Shown here piece after piece: positions 8,648 to 16,208 of a DNA stretch of 45,196 nucleotides (positions within the stretch are counted from its first letter, which is position 1; each line of letters begins with the position of its first letter). Below the pieces are notes generated by a model. That model searched no databases, had not been told where the DNA came from, and saw only the letters and a list, made by a program, of their open reading frames with translations. The stretch lies in the NCBI GenBank assembly GCA_913057985.1, contig CAJXPL010000019.1, positions 1-45,196 of the forward strand. The letters are read 5' to 3'. Position numbers and translations under genes: made by a program. This DNA comes from an uncultured Synechococcus sp. Lineage in GTDB: Bacteria > Cyanobacteriota > Cyanobacteriia > PCC-6307 > Cyanobiaceae.

Positions 8648-9816
8648 CGACCGCTGAGGAACCCGGCGGCAGCTGCGGCGTCGGTGATCGCTGTGATGGC
8701 CTGCTCCACGTCGCGGGCTGTGGTCTGGCGCCCCAGGCTCAGCCGGAGAGAGGCTTCGGCTTCAGCTCGTGAGCGGCCGATTGCTTGCAGCACGTGGGAC
8801 GGGGCACCGTTGCTGCAGGCGGAGCCACTGCTGCAGGCCAGGTGCGGGCGCAGGGCCCGGTGCAGGCGGCTGCCGTTCACCCCGGGAAGGCTGATGTTGA
8901 GGTTGTGGGGCAGGCGCGGCTGCAGGGCCCCATTGAGCAGCACGCCGGGGAGGCGCTGCTGCAGGCCCTCCCACAGCTGATCGCGCAGGTGCTGAAGATG
9001 GCTGTTGCGCTGCTCCTGTTCCTGCAGCGCAAGGCGGGCGGCGGCGGCAAAGCCCACGATCAAGGCGGTGGGCAGGGTGCCGGCCCGGAGCCCGGCTTCC
9101 TGGCCGCCCCCCCACTGCAGCGGTTCGATGGCGATGTCCTCCCGCAGCACTAGGGCGCCAATGCCCTTGGGCCCGTAGAACTTGTGGGCACTGAGGCTGA
9201 GCAGGTCAACCCCCAGGGCATCAGGGTTCAGCGGCAGCGTTCCGAAGGCCTGGGCCCCATCGCTGTGCAGGGTGATGCCATGGCGGCGGCAAACCGTTCC
9301 CAGTTGCTCGAGCGGCTGGAGCACGCCGATTTCGTTGTTGGCCGCCATCACGCTCACCAGCCGCGTTTCGGGGGTGATCACCGCCTCCAGCTGCTCGGGG
9401 CTGATCAGTCCATCGGGGCCTGGGGCAAGCAGGCTGACGTTGAACCCTTCCCGTTGCAGTTGCCGGAGTGGATCCAGCACGGCGTGGTGTTCGGTGGCCA
9501 CGCTGATCAGATGGCCTCTTCCCAGGGCGCGGGCATGGCCCAGCAGCGCCAGGTTGTTTGCTTCGGTGGCACCACTGGTGAACACCAGCCGTTCCGGCTT
9601 CACCCCCACCGCCTCCGCCAGCTGGCGCCGCGCCACGTTCACCGCGGCTGAGGCACTGAGGCCGAGCCGATGTTGGCGGCTGGAGGGATTGCCCCAGTCC
9701 GTACTCCAGAAGGGCGCCATCGCCTCCACCACCTCAGCCGCACAGGGGGTGGTGGCCTGGAAATCAAAGGCGAGAGCCGAGCCGCTCAGGACGGTGCAGG
9801 CAGATGTTGCGATCAT
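8644..9816 (-). CDS. cysteine desulfurase (class V aminotransferase)
   Basis: PLP enzyme that takes sulfur from cysteine for Fe-S cluster or other sulfur-cofactor assembly. The 390-residue protein has the N-terminal [13 protein letters not shown] segment, [10 protein letters not shown], a TEHHAVLD motif, the PLP lysine K212 in [10 protein letters not shown], and the persulfide-forming Cys at C334 in SSGSACSNG. It belongs to the NifS/IscS type rather than SufS, judging by the Cys-loop context. The first strand reads FDFQATTP where YLDNAATTP is usual, a mild divergence. No isc or suf partners are nearby in the window. Confidence 0.92.
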   Translation of the reverse strand: MIATSACTVLSGSALAFDFQATTPCAAEVVEAMAPFWSTDWGNPSSRQHRLGLSASAAVNVARRQLAEAVGVKPERLVFTSGATEANNLALLGHARALGRGHLISVATEHHAVLDPLRQLQREGFNVSLLAPGPDGLISPEQLEAVITPETRLVSVMAANNEIGVLQPLEQLGTVCRRHGITLHSDGAQAFGTLPLNPDALGVDLLSLSAHKFYGPKGIGALVLREDIAIEPLQWGGGQEAGLRAGTLPTALIVGFAAAARLALQEQEQRNSHLQHLRDQLWEGLQQRLPGVLLNGALQPRLPHNLNISLPGVNGSRLHRALRPHLACSSGSACSNGAPSHVLQAIGRSRAEAEASLRLSLGRQTTARDVEQAITAITDAAAAAGFLSGR

Positions 9817-9842
9817 GGTGCTGCATTGCGAACAGCACAGGC

Positions 9843-10355
9843 ATGGGTCTGCGATTGCCGATGGCTCTGCTGGGCTTGGGCGGGCTGATCTGGACGCAGC
9901 CTGTCGGCAGCTTTGATCGTCAGCAGGTGCTGGAGCGGATGCGGCAATCGCGGCCAGCCGATCTCAAGGTGTTGATTGAACGCCCGGCCCCCATCGGCAC
10001 CCTGTCGATCGGGATCTATGGGGTCAAGCCAGCGCCGTCGAATCCCGATACCCGCATCTACAGCTTGTGGGAGGAGTCGGCATCGGATCTGAACGTCTAT
10101 GTCGAGAGCGTCAATTGCTCCACGGACAAGCCTCTGAGGGTGAAACGCACCCCTTTGGCGGTTTACGTGCGCACCATTAATCCCGGCGGTCCGATCACGG
10201 ACGTGAACCGGGAGGATCACCTGGTGTGGTGGGCGGCCTGCATGCCGGAGGTGGCGGGAACCGACCCTGCCACGTTGCGCCAGAAGGCACTGGATCTGGG
10301 CTTTTCCACCCTGATTCCCGAACAGCAGGAGCAGTTACCCGCACTGGCCCGTTGA
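9843..10355 (+). CDS. putative exported protein of unknown function
   Basis: A 170-residue protein with an N-terminal signal-like segment (MGLRLPMALLGLGGLIW, then QPVGS), so it is likely exported or periplasmic. The rest is soluble with a single conserved-looking Cys pair (VNCST and AACMPE) that could form a disulfide. No domain is recognised. I chose the ATG at 9843 rather than the upstream in-frame start at 9804 because the former gives a compact signal peptide and avoids overlap with the divergent desulfurase gene. It ends about 40 bases before the response regulator. Confidence 0.65.
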   Translation: MGLRLPMALLGLGGLIWTQPVGSFDRQQVLERMRQSRPADLKVLIERPAPIGTLSIGIYGVKPAPSNPDTRIYSLWEESASDLNVYVESVNCSTDKPLRVKRTPLAVYVRTINPGGPITDVNREDHLVWWAACMPEVAGTDPATLRQKALDLGFSTLIPEQQEQLPALAR

Positions 10356-10394
10356 GCTTGCTCTCCATACATTGCGGCCAGAGCGATTCCAGCC

Positions 10395-11132
10395 ATGAGC
10401 GACGCGCCCATCCCCACCGCTGAATCCGCCGAGGCCGCGGTGCCGGCACCGCGCCTGTTGCTGGTGGACGACGAGCCGGGTCTTCGCACGGCGGTGCAGG
10501 CCTACCTGGAAGACGAAGGCTTTGAGGTGACCACCGCGGTGGACGGGGAGGAAGGCTTCGCCAAGGCGCAGCAGATGCTGCCGGATGTGGTGATCAGCGA
10601 CGTGATGATGCCGCGGCTAGATGGCTATGGCCTGCTGCAGAAGCTGCGCGCTGATGAACGGCTCGGTGGCACCCCGGTGATCTTCCTCACCGCCAAGGGC
10701 ATGACGGCCGACCGCACCCAGGGTTATCTGGCCGGGGTGGATGACTACATCCCCAAGCCCTTCGATCCCGATGAGCTGGTGGCGCGGGTGCGCAACGTGG
10801 CTCAGCGCCAGCAACGGCTGCTGCAGGAGGCGGCGCGCTTTGCGGATACCGACATGGGTCAGATGGCCAAGCAGATCACCGAGATCCGCTCGCTTCTGGC
10901 CCAGGCCGAAGCGCTGCCCTCCACCGAGCCGGTGGTGCACAGCTTCACGCCGCGGGAGGCGAGCGTGCTGCAGCTGGTGGCCGAAGGCCTGATGAACAAG
11001 GAGATTGCCCGCCAGCTGGAGACGTCGATTCGCAACGTCGAGAAGTACGTGAGCCGGCTGTTCAACAAGACGGGCACCTCCAGCCGCACCGAACTGGTGC
11101 GCTACGCCCTGGAGCACCGTCTGGTGACTTGA
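10395..11132 (+). CDS. NarL/LuxR-type response regulator
   Basis: Two-component response regulator of 245 residues. The receiver domain has the acidic pair D25-D26, the phosphoacceptor D69 in VISDVMMP, and the conserved K101 in TAKG. A linker with a likely coiled-coil stretch (residues about 130-170) leads to a C-terminal LuxR-type helix-turn-helix (FTPREASVLQLVAEGLMNKEIA ... VEKYVSRLFNKTGTSSRTELV). The architecture resembles the plastid Ycf29 and its cyanobacterial homologues, but the target genes are unknown. No histidine kinase lies beside it. The stop TGA overlaps the TTG start of the next gene. Confidence 0.92.
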   Translation: MSDAPIPTAESAEAAVPAPRLLLVDDEPGLRTAVQAYLEDEGFEVTTAVDGEEGFAKAQQMLPDVVISDVMMPRLDGYGLLQKLRADERLGGTPVIFLTAKGMTADRTQGYLAGVDDYIPKPFDPDELVARVRNVAQRQQRLLQEAARFADTDMGQMAKQITEIRSLLAQAEALPSTEPVVHSFTPREASVLQLVAEGLMNKEIARQLETSIRNVEKYVSRLFNKTGTSSRTELVRYALEHRLVT

Positions 11133-12049
11133 GAGCTGGCTGGCGCGAGGCTGCGCTCAACCACGGCTGGACCTACCGCGACAAGGTGCCGCCAGCGGAT
11201 GCCGGCATCTTGGTGAGCGATTGGCTGGCGAATCGCTACCGCCACTCCAATGGGGTGGTGTGGCAGCAGCGGATCGCTGCCGGTGAGCTGGATTGGAACG
11301 GAGTGCTTCTCACTGGCGATCGAGTGCTGCAGGGCGGCGAGACTCTTGGTTGGCGGCGTCCGCCCTGGCTGGAGGAGGCGATCCCTGACCAGTGGGAGAC
11401 GATCCACGACGACGGTGACCTGTTGGTGATCAACAAGCCTTCCGGTTTGCCGGTGATGCCCGGTGGTGGCTTCCTGCGCCACACACTCACGGCCTTGCTC
11501 GAATCCACCGGTGCGCGGCCGGTGCACCGCCTGGGGCGGTTCACCTCCGGCCTACAGGTGTGTGCCCGCACGCCGCAAACCCGTGCCCTCTGGTCGAAGC
11601 AGTTCCGGCCCGACGGCGGTTGCCGCAAGGTGTATCAGGCCTGGAGCCGCCTGGTGCCGGGGTTGGAGTTGGGGCAGTGTTTGACGCTGAGCAGTGATGT
11701 GGTGGAACGGCCGCACCCGCTCCTGGGCTGGATCTGGGGGCCGGAACTGCTCGATGATGCGCCGATTCGCAAACGGCTCTCAGCCCACTCCGAACTGGAG
11801 CTGTTGGAACGCACGGCAGAGGGCGATCGCTTGCAGGTGACGATCGCCACCGGCCGGCCGCATCAGATCCGCATTCATCTGGCGCAGCTGGGCAGTCCGT
11901 TGCTGGGGGATCCGTTGTATTTGCCTCATCGCGAGATTTCAGCAACCGCAACCCCCGGGGATGGGGGCTATCGATTGCATGCCTGGAGGCTGGTGGCAGA
12001 TGGATTGGCCCTGGAGTCTTCTCTTCCCCTCGATTGGGGGATTCGCTGA
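11129..12049 (+). CDS. RluA-family pseudouridine synthase with altered active-site Asp
   Basis: Belongs to the RluA/RluD family, which isomerises uridine in rRNA or tRNA. The 306-residue protein begins at a TTG that overlaps the stop of the response regulator, so the two are probably co-translated. The N-terminus has an S4-like part (residues about 25-80), then the catalytic domain with DLLVINKPSGLPVMPGG, PVHRLGRFTSGL, a C-terminal GRPHQIRIHLAQLGSPLLGDPLY. In the standard HRLDxxTSG motif the catalytic Asp is replaced by Gly (G136). A similar HRLGRxTSG form occurs in some plant and cyanobacterial relatives as I recall, so it may be a subfamily trait rather than a broken enzyme. Confidence 0.85.
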   Translation: MRAGWREAALNHGWTYRDKVPPADAGILVSDWLANRYRHSNGVVWQQRIAAGELDWNGVLLTGDRVLQGGETLGWRRPPWLEEAIPDQWETIHDDGDLLVINKPSGLPVMPGGGFLRHTLTALLESTGARPVHRLGRFTSGLQVCARTPQTRALWSKQFRPDGGCRKVYQAWSRLVPGLELGQCLTLSSDVVERPHPLLGWIWGPELLDDAPIRKRLSAHSELELLERTAEGDRLQVTIATGRPHQIRIHLAQLGSPLLGDPLYLPHREISATATPGDGGYRLHAWRLVADGLALESSLPLDWGIR

Positions 12050-12057
12050 GCGATCGG

Positions 12058-12077
12058 CATCCCTCTTTTCAGGGATG
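12058..12077 (+). terminator. hairpin after the pseudouridine synthase gene
   Basis: CATCCCT and AGGGATG form a perfect 7-bp stem with a 6-base loop, eight bases after the stop codon at 12049. There is no T-run after it, so it may be a weak terminator or an mRNA 3'-end stabiliser. Confidence 0.35.
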
Positions 12078-12196
12078 TGTAATTGCAAATATTGTGCAAC
12101 TGAACTCGTAGTTGTTTATACTTGTGTCAAATTTACTCATCTTTCTCAGTCGCTTTTCAGAGAGAATGTTGCTTGGGTTTTTAGGTTTAAAACAAG
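12078..12196 (+). promoter_or_regulatory. AT-rich leader and possible promoter of the chitinase gene
   Basis: This stretch is clearly more AT-rich than both flanking genes. TATACT at 12117-12122 fits a -10 box; a weak -35 candidate (TTGTGC, 12092-12097) is 19 bases upstream. If used, it would give an untranslated leader of about 65 bases before the TTG at 12197. Assignment rests on pattern alone. Confidence 0.35.
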
Positions 12197-15100
12197 TTGA
12201 ATACTCCTGTTTTGACGCTTCAAGCATCCGTTTCCGGCAGCCTCTATTGGGGAGGGATGTCAGGTCAGTTGACCTTGATCAATTCCGGTGACACGTCTCT
12301 CACGGATTGGTCGTACACCTTTCGCACCACCCAGGCAGATGTGAAGGTGTGGTCGTCCACCTACGACGTTGTTGATCTGGGGGACGGCACCTATGAGGTG
12401 ACCGTTGGCCCTCCGAGTTGGGGGGCGTCCATTCCTGCCGGAGGCTCCTTGAGCCTGAGTTTCAACGCGGTCAGCGTGGATCTGCCCAACAGCGGAACAT
12501 TGACGGATGAGATGTTCTTTGCTGATTCAACTGGTGCAGATTTGAGCTCTGAACCGGAGCCTTCTCTCGAGCCGGAACCAGAGCCTGTTCTGGAGCCTCA
12601 ACCGGAGCCTGAGCCTGAGACCCAGCCTGAGGCTGAAGCACCGACGGCCGATGCACCAGCACGCGTTTTCGAGGTCGACGTCTATTCAGGGGAGGTCACC
12701 GACTTCCGCGCGGGCATCGATCGTCTGGATTTTGGCGACAAGTCGGTCCACAACTTGATTCTCGGCAAGACGGAAGAGGGCGACGTCACCTTCTTGAGCC
12801 CCTGGAATGACGCCCAGAAGATGACCCTGGTGGGGGTGACCTACGACCAGCTGGCCCTTGGGGACTACGGCGTCGTTGGCAATGAACACCTGCGTCAGGA
12901 CCTGGGTGGCGTTGTGTCGTGGGAGTTGGGCGTCGGCGAGAAGGATCCCAACACCGTTTACATCCGTTCGCACGAGTACGGGAAGGTCGAGACCATCAGC
13001 GACTTTGATCCGGCCACTGACAGGATCAGTTTTCTCTATTACGGCACCCGTGAGCGTCTTTCGGTGACGCAGGACGGTGCCGACTTGGTCATTTCGACCA
13101 AGCCCACCGGGCAGACCTTCATTTTCCAGAACATCAATCTGGATGACATTCCTGGGGCCAGCCTGGAATTCCACTTTGATCAGATCGTCGAAGACAACCT
13201 CGAGATCCCCTTTGGTCGCGCGGTGGAGTCGTTGACGCTCAAGGACCGCACTGCTCTTCTGACTCCGGCCGCTCCTGCGGGTGAGCAGACGGATGGTTAC
13301 CAGACCCAGTCCGGCGACACGGCCGTGAATGAGCAGCCTCCCCACGACAGCCATTCCATGGGCGACCACGCATCGATGGACATGGATCCGGACATGGAGA
13401 TGGCCCCCGAGACGGACAGCGATTCCGAGCCGCCCAGCGATCCGGAGCCGACCGCTGAGGTTGAATCCGCTGCTTCCGGTCTGGAGGTGTCCGCCACGAT
13501 CACCGGTGGTTGGTCGGGGACTTTCGCTGGAAACGTCACGGTCACGAACACCACCGGCGCGTCGGTCGGCACGGACTGGACGGTGAGCTTTGTCTCCGAT
13601 GCACCGTTGAAGAGCGTCAGCAACTTCGAGTTCACCAACACCCTGCGAGACGATGGCCGCTACACCGTCACCCTGAGCCCTAAGTCCTGGTCTGCCCCCC
13701 TGGCGGCGGGTTCTGCGCAGAGCTCTTACTACCAGGGCTCCGGAGACTTCTCGGATCCGAACCAGGTGTTTGATCTCGCTGCTACGAGCGCCGAGGTCCC
13801 TCAGCAAGAGTCCGAGGCTGAGTCGTCTGTGGTTGAGCAGCCTGACGCTGCTCCGCAACCGGACGCCAGTGACGCTGTGGAGCCCCCCGATGCTGAGGCC
13901 GCTGTTGTTGATGACAGCCCGGTCACAGACGACAGCCCAGACACGGGCGACATCTCAGTGACGGAGGGGGGCACGGTCACCATCGACTATGAACGCCCTG
14001 ACGGCACGACCGACAAGCGGGTGGTGACCTACTTCGAGGAGTGGGGCATCTACAGCCGTGACGTCAATCTGTCGGACGTCGATGGTCAGTCGATGACCCA
14101 CATGAACTACAGCTTCTTTGATGTGAAGGCGGATGGGTCGATCACCCTGTTCGATGAGTTCGCGGCCCTGCAGAAACGCTTCTCCCAGTCCGATCAGGTC
14201 AGCCGCACCTTCAGCTCCAGCGACTACGCCGCCATGGCTCCGGAGCTGCTCGACGTCTACGAAACCTCAGGGCGCTACACCGTCAGCCAAAACGGTGACG
14301 CCATCACGGTGACATCGGTACCCATCGGTTGGAACGGCGTTGGCACCAACGACGCCGGCAACTTTGCGCAGCTGCGCCGCTTCAAAGAGCTCAATCCTGA
14401 AGTCAACCTCGGTTTTGCCCTCGGTGGCTGGACGCTGTCCGATGAGTTCAGCACCGCCTACGCCACCCAGGAGGGTCGCGACAAGTTCGTCGGCGAGACC
14501 GTGCGCATTTTCGAGACCTACGACTTCTTCAATGTCGTCGATTTCGACTGGGAATATCCGGGCGGCGGCGGCAAGGCCGGTAATGCGGACTCCCCCAGTG
14601 ATGGTGCCAACTTTGAGTTGGTGCTGCGTGACCTGCGCACCGCCCTCGATGATCTATCGGTTCGAACCGGTCGTGACTTTGAGGTGTCGATCGCCACGGC
14701 CGGTGGCGAAGAGAAGCTGGCCAACCTCAACCTTGCAGGCATCGACCCCTACGTCGACTTCTACAACGTGATGACCTACGACTTCCACGGCGGTTGGGAG
14801 AACGTTACGGGCCATCAGGCCGCCATGACCGGTGACGCCAACAACTACGACGTCACCGGGGCTGTGGATGTGTTCGAGACGGCGGGGATCGAGCTCAGCA
14901 AGGTGGTGATGGGGGCCCCCGCGTACACCCGTGCCTGGGGGAACGTTGCTGATGGTGGAACCTTCGGTTATCAACAATTCGGCTCCGGCCGTGACGCCAC
15001 CGGTTCGTTTGAAGCCGGTGTCTACGACTACAAGGATTTGCTCGACGACGTCGTGACGGGGACGCGCAATCTCTACTGGGATGACGACAACAAGGCGGCC

Positions 15101-15373
15101 TTCCTCTACGACGGCGATGAGTGGAGCTCGATGGAAACCACCGCCACCATTGCCGGTAAGGCGGCCTATGTGGAAGAAAAGGGACTGGGGGGAATGATGT
15201 TCTGGGCCCTCAGCAACGATGCCGAAGGTGACGCCAGCCTGGTGGCAGCCGCCGATGATTTGCTGCGCCAGGGGGCGAGCTATGCGGAGGTGATCGAACG
15301 CGCCCCAGCCTTCGACGCCATCATTGGCGGCAACGGTGATTTCAGCCTGTCGGATTTCACTGGTCTGGTTTGA
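12197..15373 (+). CDS. modular GH18 chitinase-like protein with two CBM2-like domains
   Basis: A 1,058-residue multidomain protein predicted to bind and hydrolyse chitin outside the cell. Order: CBM2-like domain (about 1-110); Glu-Pro linker (about 117-150); a middle region (about 155-345) with DF..GID.LDFG and ISDFDPATDRISF segments typical of RTX-type secreted proteins; a His/Met/Asp-rich linker (about 378-410); second CBM2-like domain (about 429-535); acidic linker; GH18 domain (about 607-1030). The GH18 active site reads NVVDFDWEYPG with D782, D784 and the acid/base E786; the first Asp of DxxDxDxE is Asn (N779). MTYDFHGGW (M859 on) and GGMMFWALS are also typical. There is no Sec signal peptide, and the C-terminus (FSLSDFTGLV) fits type I secretion. 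A stop sits three codons upstream, so the start must be the TTG at 12197 or a later codon. Function on real chitin is inferred. Confidence 0.88.
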   Translation: MNTPVLTLQASVSGSLYWGGMSGQLTLINSGDTSLTDWSYTFRTTQADVKVWSSTYDVVDLGDGTYEVTVGPPSWGASIPAGGSLSLSFNAVSVDLPNSGTLTDEMFFADSTGADLSSEPEPSLEPEPEPVLEPQPEPEPETQPEAEAPTADAPARVFEVDVYSGEVTDFRAGIDRLDFGDKSVHNLILGKTEEGDVTFLSPWNDAQKMTLVGVTYDQLALGDYGVVGNEHLRQDLGGVVSWELGVGEKDPNTVYIRSHEYGKVETISDFDPATDRISFLYYGTRERLSVTQDGADLVISTKPTGQTFIFQNINLDDIPGASLEFHFDQIVEDNLEIPFGRAVESLTLKDRTALLTPAAPAGEQTDGYQTQSGDTAVNEQPPHDSHSMGDHASMDMDPDMEMAPETDSDSEPPSDPEPTAEVESAASGLEVSATITGGWSGTFAGNVTVTNTTGASVGTDWTVSFVSDAPLKSVSNFEFTNTLRDDGRYTVTLSPKSWSAPLAAGSAQSSYYQGSGDFSDPNQVFDLAATSAEVPQQESEAESSVVEQPDAAPQPDASDAVEPPDAEAAVVDDSPVTDDSPDTGDISVTEGGTVTIDYERPDGTTDKRVVTYFEEWGIYSRDVNLSDVDGQSMTHMNYSFFDVKADGSITLFDEFAALQKRFSQSDQVSRTFSSSDYAAMAPELLDVYETSGRYTVSQNGDAITVTSVPIGWNGVGTNDAGNFAQLRRFKELNPEVNLGFALGGWTLSDEFSTAYATQEGRDKFVGETVRIFETYDFFNVVDFDWEYPGGGGKAGNADSPSDGANFELVLRDLRTALDDLSVRTGRDFEVSIATAGGEEKLANLNLAGIDPYVDFYNVMTYDFHGGWENVTGHQAAMTGDANNYDVTGAVDVFETAGIELSKVVMGAPAYTRAWGNVADGGTFGYQQFGSGRDATGSFEAGVYDYKDLLDDVVTGTRNLYWDDDNKAAFLYDGDEWSSMETTATIAGKAAYVEEKGLGGMMFWALSNDAEGDASLVAAADDLLRQGASYAEVIERAPAFDAIIGGNGDFSLSDFTGLV

Positions 15374-15380
15374 TCTGAAT

Positions 15381-15398
15381 CTCCCTCAGTTGAGGGAG
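15381..15398. repeat. palindrome, first of a complementary pair
   Basis: CTCCCTCA and TGAGGGAG form an 8-bp perfect stem around two bases, seven bases after the chitinase stop. The whole unit is also the reverse complement of the core of the next palindrome (15417-15434), so the RNA could fold either as two small hairpins or as one long 18-bp stem. Confidence 0.8.
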
Positions 15399-15413
15399 GT
15401 GGTGGCTGTTGAA

Positions 15414-15439
15414 CCCTCCCTCAACTGAGGGAGGGTTTT
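15414..15439 (+). terminator. rho-independent terminator of the chitinase gene
   Basis: CCCTCCCTCA pairs with TGAGGGAGGG (10 bp, GC-rich) and is followed by TTTT at 15436-15439. This fits a terminator for the plus-strand chitinase transcript. On the minus strand no T-run follows, so it is probably one-directional with respect to chlM. Confidence 0.8.
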
Positions 15440-15467
15440 GCTCTGGAAGAGGGCTCTTCAGATCTGA

Positions 15468-16181
15468 TCAAGCCTTGCGGAATTCGATCAGGCGCGAGAA
15501 GTAGAAGGGGGCCTTGTTCAGGCTGCGGCGCACCAGCTTGAAGCCGCAGGCTTCCGCCGCTTTGACGATGCCGTCTTCCTTGAGGGTGTAAGCCCGGGTG
15601 GTTTTGCTGGGGCCGGGGAACAGCTGACCGATGCCCTTCAGCAGCGCCAGCAGCGGCGTGTAGGGAGCAAAGCTCACGATCAAGCGTTCTTCGGAGAGGC
15701 TGCAGAGGTGTTTCACCATCTCTTCGGCTGGCTCCTGGGGGTAATGGATGAACACATCCAGGCAGCACACCGTGTGGAAGGAGCCGCTCAGGCTTTCCAG
15801 GTCGCTGGCGAAGAAGTTCAGCTTGGCCATGTCGAGACCAGCCTCGCGTCCTCGGCGCTCCGCCTCCTGGGACATGGCCTCGGAGATGTCGCTGGCGCTG
15901 ATCGAGCCGGCCCCCATCGCTGCCAGTGGCAGGCTGAGGCTGCCCACGCCGCAGCCGGCATCACAGAAACTCACGTTGCTGAGTTCACCGCTCTCTTCGA
16001 TCCAGGCCAGCACCTCATCAACGGTTTTCTGGTGACCGATGCGGATGTTGCGCTGCACCTTGTTCACATCATCGCTGTCGCTGTAGATGCGGTTCCAGCG
16101 GTCGAAACCCGTGGTTTCGAAATAGCCCTTCACCTCTTTCTTCTCGGCCTGTTTCTGCTCCAGCAGTTGATCGGGGGCCAT
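15468..16181 (-). CDS. chlM: Mg-protoporphyrin IX methyltransferase
   Basis: Methylates the C13 propionate of Mg-protoporphyrin IX with SAM, a step toward chlorophyll. The 237-residue protein has the expected length, an N-terminal family segment (VKGYFETTGFDRWNRIYSD), the SAM loop DAGCGVGSLSLPLA near residue 73, and CCLDVFIHYP. It is flanked by the chitinase (convergent) and nagA (upstream on the same strand, 27 bases away), so chlM and nagA may share a transcript. The start ATG at 16181 is supported by the conserved N-terminus. Confidence 0.95.
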   Translation of the reverse strand: MAPDQLLEQKQAEKKEVKGYFETTGFDRWNRIYSDSDDVNKVQRNIRIGHQKTVDEVLAWIEESGELSNVSFCDAGCGVGSLSLPLAAMGAGSISASDISEAMSQEAERRGREAGLDMAKLNFFASDLESLSGSFHTVCCLDVFIHYPQEPAEEMVKHLCSLSEERLIVSFAPYTPLLALLKGIGQLFPGPSKTTRAYTLKEDGIVKAAEACGFKLVRRSLNKAPFYFSRLIEFRKA

Positions 16182-16208
16182 GGCGGAAGGGTTTGCGTCG
16201 GCGGGATC

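Noticed and set aside
12686-13858. A 390-codon minus-strand open frame in the chitinase
   Set aside because: Arg- and Gly-rich shadow of the large plus-strand protein with no motif.
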